Positions 25,104 to 34,917 of a DNA stretch of 37,672 nt are shown one piece after another; positions within the stretch are counted from its first letter, which is position 1, and each line of letters begins with the position of its first letter. The notes under the pieces were generated by a model that was not told the DNA's origin, ran no database searches, and was given only the letters and a program-made list of their open reading frames with translations. The position numbers and the translations under genes are program-made. Origin of the DNA: Eubacteriaceae bacterium (GTDB lineage: Bacteria; Bacillota; Clostridia; Eubacteriales; Eubacteriaceae); assembly GCA_012522805.1 (NCBI GenBank), contig JAAYJS010000004.1, forward strand, positions 1 to 37,672. Reading direction: 5' to 3'.

Positions 25104-26210
25104 CTATATTAATAGTTTTAAAGCTTCCTTTGCAATGAGTTCGTCGGCATCTGTCTTTCTTAACCTCAGGGTCTTTAACCGCATAATAGAGAGGGTTTCC
25201 TCCTTTTCGAATAGACGGTCAAAGGTTTTTAACAAAGTTTCGCCGTTTAATTGCTGATCGTAGAGCAAAATGCCGGCACCCTTGTCGGTTAAAACCCGTG
25301 CATTGAACTCCTGATGGTTACCGGCTGCCAAGGGAAAGGGAATCAGTACGGAGGGTACGCCCACCGCTGCGATTTCCGAAATGGTACCTGCACCGGATCT
25401 GGTAATCATTAAATCCGCTGCTCCCATCAAAGTCTCCATCTGATTCGAAAAATTGTATATCTCTATATTATCATAAGATTCCTTAGTGATACCTTGTTCT
25501 GCCATGGCTTGTAACACATCCTCGTAAGGCCCCTCTCCGGTTAATTGAATAAAACGATAGGTCGGATGCCCTTTGTAGCGCTCGTACAAGCTGAGCACTG
25601 CACGGTTGATGGACTCGGCACCTTGTGAGCCTCCCGAAATTAAAATCAGTTTTTGATTCGGATTTAAATGAAGGCTGTGTCTGGCAGCATGACGATCGAT
25701 ATTTTTAAAGGCATCCCGCACCGGATTGCCGGATAAAAAAGTTTTTTCGTCCGGGAAATACCTCGCTGCTTCGTAGAAAGAAATGGCGACGCGGTCCACG
25801 TATTTCGCTAAAATGCGGTTGGCTTGGCCGGGATAAGCATTTTGTTCGTGAATGAGGGTGGGTATTCCCATTTGCGATGCTTTTAAGAGCAGTTGGCCGC
25901 TGGTAAAGCCCCCCGTACCGATGACCAAATCCGGTTGATGCCTTTTAAGAACTCTCCGTACATCGATGGCACCGTCCAGCAATCCCTTCAGGGCCGCAAA
26001 AATTTGCAAGCTGAACTGACGCTCAAAACCGCGTACCCGCATCATCTCTAAGGGATAACCGTATTGGGGCACAATGTTTTTTTCCATCCCAACCTGAGAA
26101 CCTATAAAAACGATTTCGCAGTCCTCACGCTTTTTTTTAAGGGCATCCGCTATGGCAAGACCGGGGAAAATATGACCACCGGTTCCTCCGGCAGCAATCA
26201 GTATTTTCAT
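25104..26210 (-). CDS. murG: UDP-GlcNAc : undecaprenyl-PP-MurNAc-pentapeptide transferase
   Basis: MurG adds N-acetylglucosamine to lipid I, forming lipid II on the cytoplasmic face of the membrane. It has 368 residues. GGTGGH (8-13), GTGGFTSG, HEQNAYPGQANR and ISGGSQGA are the family signatures, and TRSGAGTISE with FPLAAGNHQEFNA forms the UDP-GlcNAc site. The ATG overlaps the ftsW stop as ATGA, so the two are translationally coupled. murC and murB, often found after murG, are absent. Confidence 0.97.
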   Translation of the reverse strand: MKILIAAGGTGGHIFPGLAIADALKKKREDCEIVFIGSQVGMEKNIVPQYGYPLEMMRVRGFERQFSLQIFAALKGLLDGAIDVRRVLKRHQPDLVIGTGGFTSGQLLLKASQMGIPTLIHEQNAYPGQANRILAKYVDRVAISFYEAARYFPDEKTFLSGNPVRDAFKNIDRHAARHSLHLNPNQKLILISGGSQGAESINRAVLSLYERYKGHPTYRFIQLTGEGPYEDVLQAMAEQGITKESYDNIEIYNFSNQMETLMGAADLMITRSGAGTISEIAAVGVPSVLIPFPLAAGNHQEFNARVLTDKGAGILLYDQQLNGETLLKTFDRLFEKEETLSIMRLKTLRLRKTDADELIAKEALKLLI

Positions 26211-27379
26211 TTTCTTTTCCTTCTTCTTTCACTTCTCTCGTTAATTTCTCGAGACATACCCAAAATCGGTCCGATCATGATAAACATCACCAAGGAGGAA
26301 GAACCACCGGAGCTGATAAAGGGTAACGTGACGCCCGTTACGGGCATGCCACCGGTAGCAACCAACATGTTGATGAGGGTTTGCGTCGTAATTAATGAAG
26401 CAACCGTTGCCGAATAAATCTTATCGAAGGGGTCGGTGACCCGAGTGCTGATTCGAAAACAACTTCTCATAAACCAGACGTATAAAAAAACTAAAAGCAA
26501 ACATCCCCAAAGGCCGAGCTCTTCTCCCACATTGGCAAAGATAAAGTCATTCTCTACTTCCGATAAGAATAGCAGTTTTTGTACACCGCGTCCAATACCT
26601 TTTCCCCAAATACCACCGGAACCGAAGGCAATCATCGATTGCGTAATTTGGTGGTTTTGAAAGCCCTGTCCCGTCCATGCCAGAATACGGTCCAAGCGCC
26701 AACTTTCAAAGATTAAAAAAAAGATCAACATGACCATCCCCGTCAAAACGTAGGGTGACAAAACTCTAAAGTCGATGCCGCTGTACAATAGCGCATAAAA
26801 AACGATCAATAGAAAGACTAAGGAGATGGTAAAGGACGGCTCTATCAAAATCAGTCCCCACATCAAACCCATGGGGATGACAATGGTTTTGGCAAAATCC
26901 GGGTTTAAGAAAAAGAACATGGTGTTTCGTTTAGAAAGGATGTTCTTTCTGGTGGTAGAAAAATAGGCTGTAAAGACCACTGCCGTCCATTTTGCAAATT
27001 CCGAGGGTTGAAAAGTCATCGGCCCCAGCAAAATCCAACGCTTGGCACCTTTTACCGCCGGAAAAGCAAACACCGCAACCAAGAGGACTAAGGTAAATAG
27101 GTATAGACTCCAAACATTTCTGTCGTTGAGGTATTTTTTATAATCCATCTTACTGATGAAAAAGCTGATGCCCAATCCCCCGATGACCAACACCGTTTGC
27201 GTAATAAAAGCACGGAAATTGCCGCCTTCGTCCGTGGTGGTCATATACATTTTAGCTGAATAGACCAGCAAAACACCGATGAAGATAATGGTTAAAAAAG
27301 GTAACAACAAATCTAAGGATATGGCACCGGTGCGTACAAAGTATTTTCTTCCGACGGTTTTATTGACTTTCTTTATCAT
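26207..27379 (-). CDS. ftsW: Lipid II polymerase FtsW (SEDS family)
   Basis: FtsW is a SEDS glycosyltransferase that polymerises lipid II at the septum together with its class B PBP. It has 390 residues and about ten membrane segments. Diagnostic stretches are GAKRWILLGPMTFQPSEFAK, the extracellular NDFIFANVGEELGLWG, and PVTGVTLPFISSGGSS near the C-terminus. The start overlaps the murD end by 20 bases, with AAAGG about 9 bases upstream. It could be the elongation paralogue RodA, but its place beside murD and murG supports FtsW. Confidence 0.93.
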   Translation of the reverse strand: MIKKVNKTVGRKYFVRTGAISLDLLLPFLTIIFIGVLLVYSAKMYMTTTDEGGNFRAFITQTVLVIGGLGISFFISKMDYKKYLNDRNVWSLYLFTLVLLVAVFAFPAVKGAKRWILLGPMTFQPSEFAKWTAVVFTAYFSTTRKNILSKRNTMFFFLNPDFAKTIVIPMGLMWGLILIEPSFTISLVFLLIVFYALLYSGIDFRVLSPYVLTGMVMLIFFLIFESWRLDRILAWTGQGFQNHQITQSMIAFGSGGIWGKGIGRGVQKLLFLSEVENDFIFANVGEELGLWGCLLLVFLYVWFMRSCFRISTRVTDPFDKIYSATVASLITTQTLINMLVATGGMPVTGVTLPFISSGGSSSLVMFIMIGPILGMSREINERSERRRKRK

Positions 27380-28745
27380 TTTCTTGACCTTTCATTTCAC
27401 AAACCAGTTGTCTGAAAAGATCGCCTCGTTGTTCGAAATCGACAAACATACCCCAAGATGCACAAGCCGGGGATAACAACACCACATCTCCCGCTTCCGC
27501 TAAAGCAGCGCTGCGGGCAACCGCCTCTTCCAAGTTTTGGACGGTATAAATCGACGTGTACCCTTGTCTTTGCGCCTCTTCTTCAATGGCTTGTGCCGTT
27601 TCTCCCAACAAGACCAGTGCCTTGACATTTGGGTTGAAGGCCTTTATAAAATCGGCGTAATCTTCGCTTTTATCGTAACCGCCTGCAATCAAGACCACCG
27701 GTTGGTGCATGGCTTTTAGTGCGACGATGGCGGCGTTGGTATTCGTCGCTTTCGAATCGTTGATATACATCACACCACCTACCGTGGCGATGGTTTCCTG
27801 TCGATGAGGAGCGCCCTGAAACGCCTTTAAAGTATCGACGATGCATTGCCTGTCGACCCCCATAAAATAAGTCATGCAGATGGCTGCTAAGGCATTTTCG
27901 ACGTTGTGAGGTCCTTTAATCATCAATTCCTCTAAACCCATTAAAGGCGTCGCTGTGCCCTTTTCTGCAATGTACAGCGTCCCCTCTTTCAGATAAGCGC
28001 CGTCTGCAACAGGTTTGTTTTGGCTGATGTATAAAATCTGACCCTTAACTTTTGGGCCGAGTGTCATCACCGTCGGATCATCGGCATTGAGAACTGCAAA
28101 GTCGCCGGGTTGTTGATTTTCAAAAATCCGAGCCTTGGCGGCGATGTAGTTGTCCATGGTGTGATGGCGATCCATGTGGTCCGGTGATAGGTTTAAAAAA
28201 CTGCACATGTGGGGTCTAAAGTCGCGAATGCATTCCAATTGATAGGATGAGGTTTCGCAAACAAAAACATCCTCGGGCTGTGCCGCTTCAATGTAATCTG
28301 AAATCGGCGTACCGACATTACCCACCACGTAGGTTTTTCTGCCGCTATTTTTAAAGATTTCTCCCGTTAGCAAAGTGGTCGTGGTTTTACCGTTGGTGCC
28401 GGTAATGGCCACCACTTCGGCATGTGTCATCGTGGTTAAAAACTCGATGTCGCTCAGTACCGGAATACCCTCTGCGCGGCATGCCGCTACAACGGGAATG
28501 GTTAAAGGCACCCCGGGGCTTTTTAACACCCAGGAGATGGGGGCAATGTCATCGTAAGAAATTTGTTGACCGAAGACGATTTGAACACCGATGCCTTCCA
28601 ATTCTCTCAGCTCTTGTTTTTCTTTTTCTCCCAAGTTCTCTTCCGATTTTGTGTCGGTTAAAATAACTTGATAACCTTTATGTATTAATAATTTTGCAGC
28701 GGAGAGCCCGCTTCGGGCAGCGCCGATAATCAATATTTTCTTCAT
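27360..28745 (-). CDS. murD: UDP-MurNAc-L-alanine : D-glutamate ligase
   Basis: MurD adds D-glutamate to UDP-MurNAc-L-Ala with ATP. It has 461 residues. An N-terminal Rossmann-type domain (LIIGAARSGLSAAKLL) is followed by the ATP-binding GTNGKTTT (116-123) and VCETSSYQLE, then NLSPDHMDRH, and the C-terminal domain with INDSKATN and LLSPACASWGMF, which are MurD-specific. It begins 12 bases after the mraY stop and overlaps ftsW at its end. Confidence 0.97.
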   Translation of the reverse strand: MKKILIIGAARSGLSAAKLLIHKGYQVILTDTKSEENLGEKEKQELRELEGIGVQIVFGQQISYDDIAPISWVLKSPGVPLTIPVVAACRAEGIPVLSDIEFLTTMTHAEVVAITGTNGKTTTTLLTGEIFKNSGRKTYVVGNVGTPISDYIEAAQPEDVFVCETSSYQLECIRDFRPHMCSFLNLSPDHMDRHHTMDNYIAAKARIFENQQPGDFAVLNADDPTVMTLGPKVKGQILYISQNKPVADGAYLKEGTLYIAEKGTATPLMGLEELMIKGPHNVENALAAICMTYFMGVDRQCIVDTLKAFQGAPHRQETIATVGGVMYINDSKATNTNAAIVALKAMHQPVVLIAGGYDKSEDYADFIKAFNPNVKALVLLGETAQAIEEEAQRQGYTSIYTVQNLEEAVARSAALAEAGDVVLLSPACASWGMFVDFEQRGDLFRQLVCEMKGQENDKESQ

Positions 28746-28757
28746 GGCAACTCGCGT

Positions 28758-29723
28758 CTATAAAAATAAAAATGCAGCGGCAACAGAAAAGGCCGATGCC
28801 ATCCAAAAAACGGTCACGACTCTGGTTTCACTCCAACCTTTCAGTTCGAAGTGATGGTGAATCGGGGTCATGGCAAAAATACGTTTGCCACCGGTTATTT
28901 TAAAATACGAAACTTGTAAAACCACGGATAAGGCTTCCACCACATAAATACTCCCTGCAATTAAAAGAAAGAGTTGTAATCTGGTTAGTATCGCAATGGC
29001 TGTCACGGCACCACCCAACCCCATGGACCCTGTGTCGCCCATAAAAATATTTGCCGGGTTGGAATTGTAGCGTAAAAATCCAAAGCACACACCCATCACC
29101 GCTCCGCCAAAAGTCGCAACGGCCGAGGCATCCATGAATAAGGAAGCTATCGTAAAAAACAACACGACGATGCCGGTAACACCGGCACATAAGCCGTCTA
29201 AACCGTCGGTTAAATTAACGGCATTGACCATCGCCACGATCGCAAAGATCGTAAAAGGTAAATACCAAAAACCGAAGTCGACATTTTGTCCCAAAAAGGG
29301 CACGAACATGCGGGTCCCGATGTCCGGCGAAAAACTTGCCCAAAGGGCAAATAAGATTGCAAAACCGATTTGCAAAACCATTTTTTGCCAAGCTCTCAAA
29401 CCTAAGTTTTCTTTGTGTATGATTTTCATCAAATCGTCATAAAAACCGATGCCACCAAAGGCCAAGGCCATGAGGATCGGATAGGCTTTGACATCCCGAA
29501 GAATGATACCGCAGAGCAAGACCGTTAAAACTAAAATAACCAAAAGCACCACACCACCCATGGTGGGGGTACCCGCCTTTTTCATGTGGCTTTTCGGACC
29601 TTCTTCCCTTATTTCTTGGCCAAGCTTCATTTTTCTAAGAAAAGGAATGTAAAAGGGCATAACAAAATACACACCAATAAAGGCTATGATCATACTCAGG
29701 GCTGCATACTTGTAATTATCCAT
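28758..29723 (-). CDS. mraY: Phospho-N-acetylmuramoyl-pentapeptide transferase
   Basis: MraY moves phospho-MurNAc-pentapeptide onto undecaprenyl phosphate, making lipid I. It has 321 residues and about ten membrane segments. Family motifs are KKAGTPTMGGV, the aspartates in GFYDDLMKI and NLTDGLDGL, NIFMGDTGSMGLG and TPIHHHFELKGWSE. It overlaps the end of murF by 8 bases. It is the target of several natural antibiotics in other bacteria. Confidence 0.97.
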   Translation of the reverse strand: MDNYKYAALSMIIAFIGVYFVMPFYIPFLRKMKLGQEIREEGPKSHMKKAGTPTMGGVVLLVILVLTVLLCGIILRDVKAYPILMALAFGGIGFYDDLMKIIHKENLGLRAWQKMVLQIGFAILFALWASFSPDIGTRMFVPFLGQNVDFGFWYLPFTIFAIVAMVNAVNLTDGLDGLCAGVTGIVVLFFTIASLFMDASAVATFGGAVMGVCFGFLRYNSNPANIFMGDTGSMGLGGAVTAIAILTRLQLFLLIAGSIYVVEALSVVLQVSYFKITGGKRIFAMTPIHHHFELKGWSETRVVTVFWMASAFSVAAAFLFL

Positions 29724-31089
29724 TGAATCCTTCCTTTAATTTTTCGATTACAGTTTCCAAATAAACACCCCGGGACCCTTTAACCAACACCAAATCTCCG
29801 GGGCGAATGAACTTCATGAGTAGTTCTGCTGCTTCGGGGGCGTCGCTGCAAAGATGGCTATGGGCATCGTCTTCAAAGCCCGCTTGGTAATGAGAGCGAT
29901 TTGCTCCGACAGCAATTAAAATATCTAATACTTTTTTTGCCTGTTGGCCGATTTCCCGATGGGCCGTTTCGGATAGATCCCCCATCTCCAGCATATCTCC
30001 CAAAACCCCGATCGTTCGCTTGTATTTGGGTTGATACACCGCCGTTGTTTCCAGGGCTGCTCGCATGGCGTCGGGGTTGGCATTGTACACATCGTTGATC
30101 AGCGTGATGCCGTTATCGAATTCTATGATTTCCATGCGGTTTTCCGAGGGTTTAAATGCATCTAAACCTTTTTGAATCTCCCCATGGGATAAACCGAAAT
30201 GTTGTCCCAACCAAATCGCGGGCAACGCATCGTATACGTTGTGTGTACCGGGAATGGGTACGCGATAACGCACACCGGACAGCTCAAAAACACTGCCAGT
30301 TTCTGAAACTTCTAAGATGTTGGCATAAAAATCCGCGGAGCTGTCTTTGATCGAAAAAGTTACAACTCGGTAGCTGGGGTCTTCCCCCTTCAATTTCTGT
30401 AAAAACGGGTCATCTCCATTGATGAGGGCAATGCCCTTCTCGGTAAGACGGGAGAAGATTTCCTTTTTTGAGATGTAAATATTTTCTTGGGTTTTGAGGT
30501 GTTCGATATGGCTGGTGCCAATGTTCGTAATGACAGCGATATCCGGTAACACCGCATCGATGGATTCCTCAATATCCCCCATGCGATCCATTCCCATTTC
30601 AATGACCATTTTTTCTATGTCGGCATTTAAATTGAAAAGGGTTAAGGGAATACCGTACTGGTTGTTGAGATTGCCTTGGGTTTTCAAGGTTTTAAAACCC
30701 TGTTGTAGCACCGAAGCGATCATGTCCTTCGTGGTGGTTTTACCACTGCTGCCCGTTAAGGCAATGGTATCCACAGTGTAGCGACTGCGTTGATAACGGG
30801 CCAAAGCCTTTAAGGCTTCGTAGGTTGAGCCCACCTCTAAAATGGCCACCGTTTCCGGACATTGTATGTTTTTTTGCTCTGTTAACACACAGCTCGCCCC
30901 GTTGGACACCGCATCGGGTATAAAACGATGGCCGTCATTATTTTCACCGATGATGGGTATATACAAGTCCCCCGGGGTTACCTGTCGGCTATCTATGCGT
31001 ATACCGGTAATAGAACCGGCTGTACTGCTTGTTTGTTGGATTGTTGCGGATAAAATATCCTGCAAAATTTCTATTGATATGGCTTCCAT
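29716..31089 (-). CDS. murF: UDP-MurNAc-tripeptide : D-Ala-D-Ala ligase
   Basis: MurF adds D-Ala-D-Ala to UDP-MurNAc-tripeptide, finishing the cytoplasmic pentapeptide. It has 457 residues. The N-terminal domain contains DSRQVTPGDLYIPI and the ATP-binding GSSGKTTTK (113-121). GNLNNQYGIPLTL, NIGTSHIEHLKT and the C-terminal VYNANPDAMRAALE and LVKGSRGVYLE are MurF-type. It lies 2 bases after the PBP stop. In many Firmicutes murE sits between the PBP gene and murF; here it does not, so murE must be elsewhere. Confidence 0.96.
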   Translation of the reverse strand: MEAISIEILQDILSATIQQTSSTAGSITGIRIDSRQVTPGDLYIPIIGENNDGHRFIPDAVSNGASCVLTEQKNIQCPETVAILEVGSTYEALKALARYQRSRYTVDTIALTGSSGKTTTKDMIASVLQQGFKTLKTQGNLNNQYGIPLTLFNLNADIEKMVIEMGMDRMGDIEESIDAVLPDIAVITNIGTSHIEHLKTQENIYISKKEIFSRLTEKGIALINGDDPFLQKLKGEDPSYRVVTFSIKDSSADFYANILEVSETGSVFELSGVRYRVPIPGTHNVYDALPAIWLGQHFGLSHGEIQKGLDAFKPSENRMEIIEFDNGITLINDVYNANPDAMRAALETTAVYQPKYKRTIGVLGDMLEMGDLSETAHREIGQQAKKVLDILIAVGANRSHYQAGFEDDAHSHLCSDAPEAAELLMKFIRPGDLVLVKGSRGVYLETVIEKLKEGFNG

Positions 31090-31091
31090 TG

Positions 31092-33554
31092 TTAATATGA
31101 GAATTTTACGCTGACTTCCGTCCCTTTCTTCACTATTTCGCCGCTATTCGGGCTTTGTTCTACGGCAAATCCCGTACCTTCCAAGCGCAACCTCAAATCT
31201 AAATTCTGAAGCAGCTCGTTGGCACCTTGAATGGACATGCCTTTTAAATCCGGAACGATGACTTCATCCTGATGTTCGTCGCCTTCCGTTCCCAATTGTA
31301 GCACCACTTCAACGTCGGATTCCACAATGGTTTTCGGCTCGATGCTTTGTTTTAAGACGACGTGCTCATCACCTTCATTGATGAGTTTGTAATCAATGCC
31401 GTATTCCTTTAAAATATTCACCGCCATGTCTGCGCTTTGTCCCACCAAATCCGGCATGACAACTTTGTCCGAAGTATCATCTTCATGGAGGTTTATTTTA
31501 TCCCCGGAGTAGTCCAGGGCTTGTTTCATTAAACTAATGGCCACCGGCGCCGCAGAGGTGCCACCGTAGGCATCGGATGAGGGTTCATCCAATAAAACGA
31601 TGATGGCGTATTTTGGATCGTCCACCGGAGCATAACAGAAGAAGGAGGTGACATGCAATTGACTGGAGTAGGCACCGTCTATATATTTTTCTGCAGTACC
31701 CGTCTTTCCGCCAATGCGATACCCTTGGGACTGATTCTTCAATTGCGGATTTTTCTGTACCACCTGTTCCATGATGTTTCTCATTTCCCGAGAGGTATCC
31801 GCCGAAATCAATTGTTTGGGCGAATCCGCTTTTTTGCCCAGTAAATCCTGACGGTCTTCCTTCGCCACGATGGAGGGTTTCATATAATAACCGTCGTTGA
31901 TGACGCAGTTTAACGCCGCCAACATTTGAACCGGCGTGGTCGCCAACCCTTGCCCGAAGGAAAAGGTGGAGTAATCCAAGTCGTTGATTTCACCGACGTT
32001 GTTAAAGGCGCGGTTAACGATCCCGGATTCTTCTCCGGGCAGTTCGATTTCCGTGCGCTTGCCGTAACCAAAGTTGTAAGCATACTGATAAAAGGTATCG
32101 GGATCCAAATGCTGAATGATTTGAACCATACCGGGGTTACAGGAGTTGGCCACCGCTTCGGAAACGGTTTGGGTACCGTGGTTGCCGGTACATTTAATGG
32201 TGATGCCACTGACAACGATATAACCGTTGCAATGGACCTTGGTATCGGGGTTGACAACCCCTTCTTCCAATGCCGATGCTGCGGTAATGGCTTTAAATGT
32301 GGACCCGGGTTCATAGACAAAGGATACCGCCGGGTTTTTCCACATTGCGTTGAGTTGGTCGGTCTCCGACATCTCTTTGTATTGATCGTCCTGTTTTCCT
32401 AAAAATTCTTTATCGATATGAAAGGGCTGATTTAAATCGTAATCGGGAATGGTGGCCATGGCCATGATCCCTCCGGTTTTGGAGTCCATGACGATAGCAG
32501 TTCCGCTTTTAGCCTTCCATTCCGTCACCGCGTGTTTGAGTTCCTTCTCCGTCAGGGCTTGTAAGGAACTGTCCAAAGTGAGGTTTAAATCCTTTCCTTT
32601 ATGGGGTTCTTTGATAATTCTGGATTCCGAGGGCAATACCGTCCCCGATGCGTCCTTGGCATAATAGGCGACGCCGTCTTCACCTTTTAGCCACGAATTG
32701 TAGTTTTGTTCGATACCCGACATGCCGTTATGTTCATAATCTGTGAAACCCAACACATGGGAGGAAAAATGGCCGTTGGTGTAGTAACGCTTTTTATCCT
32801 CGGATAGGTAGATACCATTTTTGGAATAGGTTTCGGTCCACTCTTCGCTTTCAAGATCCGCACCTTCCGGTATGGGCTCGTTGTTCAAGGCGAAATACTC
32901 TTGTTTGTTTATTTTTTGTGACTCCACAAGATCCGTCGCCACATCGTAATCAACCTTGTTTTTGATTTTAACATAGGAATTTTCCTTTTGAGTCAATTTT
33001 TCGTAAACATATTTTTCGCTGACATCGTCGAGGATGCTGGCGATAATTTTTGCATCCTCCTCGGGGTTCACCACTTGATCGGGGATCACCTGTAAGCTTC
33101 TATTTTCGTATATGTATGCCTTGGGATTCAGTTCTTGGATGCTGATACCCTGTTCATCTTTATAGACGTTGGTTACATCCACAGGGCTATCTTCAATTTG
33201 ATGGATTTTCTTTCGAACTTCTTCGGGGTCCATTCCCAATTTTTCCACGATGGCGGCCTCTAAACGATCGGGATCGTCCACATAGTAAGGCACCACGCTG
33301 ACAATGGAGGCGGTGGAATCCCCAACCAATTGCCGATGGTTGGCATCATAAATATTGCCCCTAGGGGCGGTAATTTTGACTTCATCGATAAATTGGTCCA
33401 CTTGGCCGGCATATTTTCCCTGTGCTTGGATGACTTGCAGCAATATCAAACGATACACCACTAATAAAAAAGCCAGAGTAAAAAAAACTCTGGCAAATTT
33501 CCTTCTTTTCTGCATCACTTGTCTGCGCCCAAGCTCTTTTTTCTTTTTCACCAT
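31092..33554 (-). CDS. Class B penicillin-binding protein with two PASTA domains (FtsI/PBP2B/SpoVD type)
   Basis: This is the septal transpeptidase paired with FtsW. It has 820 residues: a basic cytoplasmic start, one membrane segment (about 21-43), a dimerisation domain starting at APRGNIYD (63-70), then the transpeptidase with S418-T-F-K421, S471-C-N473 and K617-T-G-T620. Two C-terminal PASTA domains run about 698-757 and 765-820. AAAGGTG lies 6 bases before the ATG. Sequence alone does not tell PBP2B from SpoVD. Place in dcw between ftsL and murF fits the vegetative division enzyme; the sporulation genes expected near ftsZ and scpB are missing, which makes a spore role less likely. Confidence 0.93.
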   Translation of the reverse strand: MVKKKKELGRRQVMQKRRKFARVFFTLAFLLVVYRLILLQVIQAQGKYAGQVDQFIDEVKITAPRGNIYDANHRQLVGDSTASIVSVVPYYVDDPDRLEAAIVEKLGMDPEEVRKKIHQIEDSPVDVTNVYKDEQGISIQELNPKAYIYENRSLQVIPDQVVNPEEDAKIIASILDDVSEKYVYEKLTQKENSYVKIKNKVDYDVATDLVESQKINKQEYFALNNEPIPEGADLESEEWTETYSKNGIYLSEDKKRYYTNGHFSSHVLGFTDYEHNGMSGIEQNYNSWLKGEDGVAYYAKDASGTVLPSESRIIKEPHKGKDLNLTLDSSLQALTEKELKHAVTEWKAKSGTAIVMDSKTGGIMAMATIPDYDLNQPFHIDKEFLGKQDDQYKEMSETDQLNAMWKNPAVSFVYEPGSTFKAITAASALEEGVVNPDTKVHCNGYIVVSGITIKCTGNHGTQTVSEAVANSCNPGMVQIIQHLDPDTFYQYAYNFGYGKRTEIELPGEESGIVNRAFNNVGEINDLDYSTFSFGQGLATTPVQMLAALNCVINDGYYMKPSIVAKEDRQDLLGKKADSPKQLISADTSREMRNIMEQVVQKNPQLKNQSQGYRIGGKTGTAEKYIDGAYSSQLHVTSFFCYAPVDDPKYAIIVLLDEPSSDAYGGTSAAPVAISLMKQALDYSGDKINLHEDDTSDKVVMPDLVGQSADMAVNILKEYGIDYKLINEGDEHVVLKQSIEPKTIVESDVEVVLQLGTEGDEHQDEVIVPDLKGMSIQGANELLQNLDLRLRLEGTGFAVEQSPNSGEIVKKGTEVSVKFSY

Positions 33555-33563
33555 GAAACACCT

Positions 33564-33962
33564 TTATTTGTTTTGCGATAAACTTTTGCTCGCGTCGCCC
33601 TCGTAATGGCCACTTTCTATTCTCTCGTAAATGTATTGTTCAGGTTCTAATTCCTTCATACCGTAGGAGCGTGCAAGATTTTCGATGGCAACTAAATCAT
33701 CTACCATTAATAGCTCTCTTTTTTTATTGTCCACGACCTGAGTCATATGTTCTAACTCCGATTCGCATTTTGTTACTTGCTTGTTGAGTTTATAAATATA
33801 ACCTACTTGAAACAATAATAACAAAAAAATCGAAAAAACAACAGAATAAATAATCGCCAACATATATTTACCGGAAAAAGTAATGGGTTGACTGCTTCTT
33901 CTTTTTGTTTTTCCTAAAGTCGTAGACGTTCTCTGACTTTGTGTGTAATGATAGTTTGCCAT
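33564..33962 (-). CDS. ftsL: FtsL-like division protein
   Basis: A 132-residue bitopic protein with a basic start (KTKRRSSQ), one membrane segment (about 32-55, IIYSVVFSIFLLLLFQVGYIY) and a coiled coil outside the membrane (LNKQVTKCESELEHMTQVV). ENLARSYGMKELEPEQYIY is a typical FtsL/DivIC ending motif. FtsL joins DivIC and FtsQ to stabilise the septal PBP-FtsW. Sequence conservation in this family is low; position between rsmH and the PBP gene is the main evidence. I chose the ATG at 33962, with AAGGAG about 11 bases upstream; a 23-residue extension would overlap rsmH. Confidence 0.85.
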   Translation of the reverse strand: MANYHYTQSQRTSTTLGKTKRRSSQPITFSGKYMLAIIYSVVFSIFLLLLFQVGYIYKLNKQVTKCESELEHMTQVVDNKKRELLMVDDLVAIENLARSYGMKELEPEQYIYERIESGHYEGDASKSLSQNK

Positions 33963-33978
33963 TTTGACTCTTGCTCCT

Positions 33979-34908
33979 TTATATTTTTTCGGCAATGCGC
34001 AGTTTTGCACTTCTTGCCCTGGGGTTAGCATTCAGCTCCTCCTCTGAGGGAGAAACGGGTTTTCTCGTTATAATTTTTACAGTCGGTTTGCGATTGCAAG
34101 CACAAACCGGGAAATCCGGTGGGCAGATACAGGGGTCTTCCATTTTTTTGAAAAAATGTTTAATAATTCTATCTTCTAAGGAATGAAAGGTAATTACCGC
34201 CAAACGCCCGCCGACAATCAGTTTGTCCAAAGCATCTGACATGGCCTTTTCCAATATCGCCAACTCTTGGTTGACTTCAATCCGTATGGCCTGAAAGGTT
34301 TTTCTGGCGGGATGTTTCTCTTTGTATCGCGCCTTCATGGGGTAGGCTTTTTCGATAACATCTCGCAATTCTAAGGTCGTTGTAAATGGTTTTTCCATGC
34401 GTTTTCTTACAATGGCTTCCACAATTCTTTTTGCAAAACGTTCTTCTCCAAAATTTCTTAAAATTTCGATCAACGCTTTCTTAGAATACCGGTTGACGAC
34501 ATCCGCCGCTGTCAAAGAACTTTCCTCATTCATGCGCATATCCAAGGGGCCGTCGGCTCGGTAAGAAAACCCCCGCTGTGCATCGTCCAACTGAAAGGAC
34601 GAAACACCCAAATCGAATAAAAAGCCGTTTACTTCTGTCACTTCCAAAACATCCAAGTGCTTTTTTAAATGAACAAAATTGTCTTTGATCATCGTCTTTT
34701 GGCACGTCGTTTCTTCTAAACGTTTTCCCGCTTGTTCCAAAGCAAAACTGTCCTGATCAAAGCCGATCAATCTGCCTTGCTCCGACAGCTTTTTACAAAT
34801 CCCCAGAGCGTGTCCCCCACCGCCAAGGGTGGCGTCCACGTAGGTACCCTGTGGCGTGATGTGTAAACCGTCGATGACTTCGTCGTACAAAACGCTTAAA
34901 TGTTTCAA
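33979..34908 (-). CDS. rsmH: 16S rRNA (cytosine-1402-N4)-methyltransferase
   Basis: RsmH (MraW) methylates N4 of C1402 in 16S rRNA using SAM. It has 309 residues. Family motifs are HLSVLYDEVIDGL, the SAM-binding DATLGGGGHA, FDLGVSSFQLDDAQRGFSY, RMNEESSLTAADVVN, KTFQAIRIEVNQEL and VITFHSLEDRIIKHFF. The C-terminal end carries paired cysteines (CICPPDFPVCACNRK). The start codon is TTG, chosen because AGGAGG lies 5 bases before it and the family starts there. It follows mraZ by 9 bases. Confidence 0.97.
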   Translation of the reverse strand: MKHLSVLYDEVIDGLHITPQGTYVDATLGGGGHALGICKKLSEQGRLIGFDQDSFALEQAGKRLEETTCQKTMIKDNFVHLKKHLDVLEVTEVNGFLFDLGVSSFQLDDAQRGFSYRADGPLDMRMNEESSLTAADVVNRYSKKALIEILRNFGEERFAKRIVEAIVRKRMEKPFTTTLELRDVIEKAYPMKARYKEKHPARKTFQAIRIEVNQELAILEKAMSDALDKLIVGGRLAVITFHSLEDRIIKHFFKKMEDPCICPPDFPVCACNRKPTVKIITRKPVSPSEEELNANPRARSAKLRIAEKI

Positions 34909-34917
34909 TCGTACCTC